Shown one piece after another: positions 62,882 through 64,000 of a DNA stretch of 64,000 nt (position 1 is the first letter of the stretch; every line of letters begins with the position of its first letter). Under the pieces are notes generated by a model. The model was given only the letters and a program-made list of their open reading frames with translations. It was not told the DNA's origin and did no database searches. The translations under genes and the position numbers were made by a program. The DNA is from Pseudoalteromonas amylolytica (lineage in GTDB: Bacteria > Pseudomonadota > Gammaproteobacteria > Enterobacterales > Alteromonadaceae): positions 62,001 to 126,000 of the forward strand of contig NZ_MKJU01000027.1 of the NCBI RefSeq assembly GCF_001854605.1, read 5' to 3'.

Positions 62882-64000
62882 ATGTCTTTTATTGAATTTC
62901 ACTTATTACAAAACTTTGCACCTAGTAACTTAAACCGTGATGACACCAACACACCTAAATCTTGTGTATTTGGCGGCTCACAAAGGGCTAGGATCTCAAG
63001 CCAGTGCCAAAAACGTGCGATCCGCACACATGGCGCATTTAACGATGCGGTGGTTGATCACCAAGGAGATAGCGCGGTGCGCACCCGTAAGCTGGCTTTT
63101 AAGATTAGAGATTTCTTGGTCGAAAATGGCAAATCTGAAGATGATAGCACCAGAGTATGTGAAAACTTACTAGGTCTTGCTGAGTTGAAGTTGGTTCAAA
63201 AAGAAGAAAAACACAAGTTTAAAACCGAGTATTTGCTTTACATAGGGTTGAATGAAGTTGAAGCGCTTAAGCTTATTGCGCTTGAAAATTTTGATGAACT
63301 GAATCTGGAAGATAAAAAGAAGCTAGATAAAAAACTCGCCAAATTAGTAGGTGAAGTATTCGGTAAGCACGAAAAGGCGTTCGCCGCAGATATCGCGCTG
63401 TTCGGCCGTATGGTGGCGGATAACAACAACATTAATGTAGACGCAGCTTGCCAAGTTGCTCATGCAATTTCAACCAATATCGTCACTCCTGCCATGGACT
63501 TTTTTACTGCGGTGGATGATGAATTACAAGTAGGTGAACAGGGTTCTGGCATGATGGGCGGTGTTTATTTTAACAGTGCTTGCTATTACCGTTATGCACA
63601 GATCAACATTGATAAACTGGCAGCTAACCTTGGGCAAGATAAAGAGCTGGTAATTGGTGCAGTAAAAGGGTTTTTCCGAGCATTGGTTCAGGCCGTGCCT
63701 TCGGGTAAACAAAACAGCTTTGCTGCGCAAAACCCGCCAAGTTATGTCAAAGTTAATGTGCGCAAAGACGGTGCACCATGGTCTCTAAGCAATGCCTTTA
63801 CCCAAGCTGTAGTAATAGATAAGCCAGATGAAGCTGAGTTGGAGCATCAATCAGCATACAAGCTGGAAATGTTCGCGAAAAAACTAGCGGCTATGTATGG
63901 TGATAACGGCTTTATTTTTGAAGGGCGCAGCACCTACATTGATAGCCTCAATGAGTATCAAGATAAAGACAACGGCACTGTTTCACAGTTGGAAGCGGCC
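62882..64000 (+). CDS. cas7e: Cascade backbone subunit Cas7e (CasC/Cse4), partial at the window end
   Basis: ATG 62882 is preceded by AAAGGAG. The frame is open to the window edge for 373 codons without stop. It matches Cas7e: FHLLQNFAPSNLNRDDTNTP, RARISSQCQKRAIR, VRTRKLAF, then TNIVTPAMDFFTAVDD, GMMGGVYFNSACYYRYAQIN and PPSYVKVNV. Six copies form the crRNA-binding backbone of Cascade. Its end and cas5e, cas6e, cas1 and cas2 are expected to the right. E. coli CasC has 363 residues, so this one is somewhat longer. Confidence 0.96.
   Translation, partial: MSFIEFHLLQNFAPSNLNRDDTNTPKSCVFGGSQRARISSQCQKRAIRTHGAFNDAVVDHQGDSAVRTRKLAFKIRDFLVENGKSEDDSTRVCENLLGLAELKLVQKEEKHKFKTEYLLYIGLNEVEALKLIALENFDELNLEDKKKLDKKLAKLVGEVFGKHEKAFAADIALFGRMVADNNNINVDAACQVAHAISTNIVTPAMDFFTAVDDELQVGEQGSGMMGGVYFNSACYYRYAQINIDKLAANLGQDKELVIGAVKGFFRALVQAVPSGKQNSFAAQNPPSYVKVNVRKDGAPWSLSNAFTQAVVIDKPDEAELEHQSAYKLEMFAKKLAAMYGDNGFIFEGRSTYIDSLNEYQDKDNGTVSQLEAA

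Noticed and set aside
62868..62882. Missing cse2 as a possible deletion
   Set aside because: The Cse2-like sequence is present in the C-terminal part of the preceding gene, so it is fused, not lost.

Overview
The window looks like chromosomal DNA of a marine gammaproteobacterium of the Alteromonadales, most like Pseudoalteromonas. This rests on gene content: MipA/OmpV with DUF3019 and an RstAB-like pair, NhaR-like LysR, many two-component and c-di-GMP proteins, secreted lipoprotein peptidases, and SbcCD. It is inference from families, not a database match. No tRNA, rRNA, transposase or prophage module was recognised.

Layout. 1-6.1 kb: end of an unknown gene, a 15-bp tandem repeat, a beta-propeller lipoprotein, a tight mipA-DUF3019-response regulator-kinase operon, and arfB. 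6.2-10.6 kb: ABC ATPase plus membrane-fusion adaptor without a permease, a coiled-coil membrane protein and a two-domain response regulator. 10.7-18.8 kb: HPF-like protein, NhaR-like regulator, a two-component pair facing an amidohydrolase, rRNA-methyltransferase-like protein, pirin and glutathionyl-hydroquinone reductase. 18.9-33.2 kb: REC-GGDEF cyclase overlapping a large hybrid kinase, DJ-1/PfpI protein, M3 and S9 peptidases, acetyltransferases, LysR and a uracil-DNA-glycosylase family protein. 33.3-34.0 kb: gene-poor DNA packed with copies of a 19-bp GATC-containing repeat that also occurs, in-frame, inside several genes. 34-45.6 kb: di-heme lipoprotein, PhoX-like phosphatase with a collagen-like stalk and a phased Pho-box array, lipocalin, YaiI, SbcC and SbcD. 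46-54.4 kb: HAD phosphatase, YebC-family regulator, PxpA, a family 3 glycosidase and two orphan solute-binding proteins.

54.4-64 kb: a type I-E CRISPR-Cas locus. The leader and 24 repeats (plus a degenerate 25th) precede a Uma2-family nuclease, a WYL-domain regulator, a 37-residue membrane peptide, cas3, a fused cas8e-cas11 (Cse1-Cse2) gene, and cas7e, which runs off the window. All are on the + strand, so array and cas genes point the same way, with the leader at the end far from cas3. The fusion removes the separate cse2 gene found in the well-studied type I-E operons and is the most distinctive feature of the window, together with the dispersed GATC repeat and the Pho-box array.
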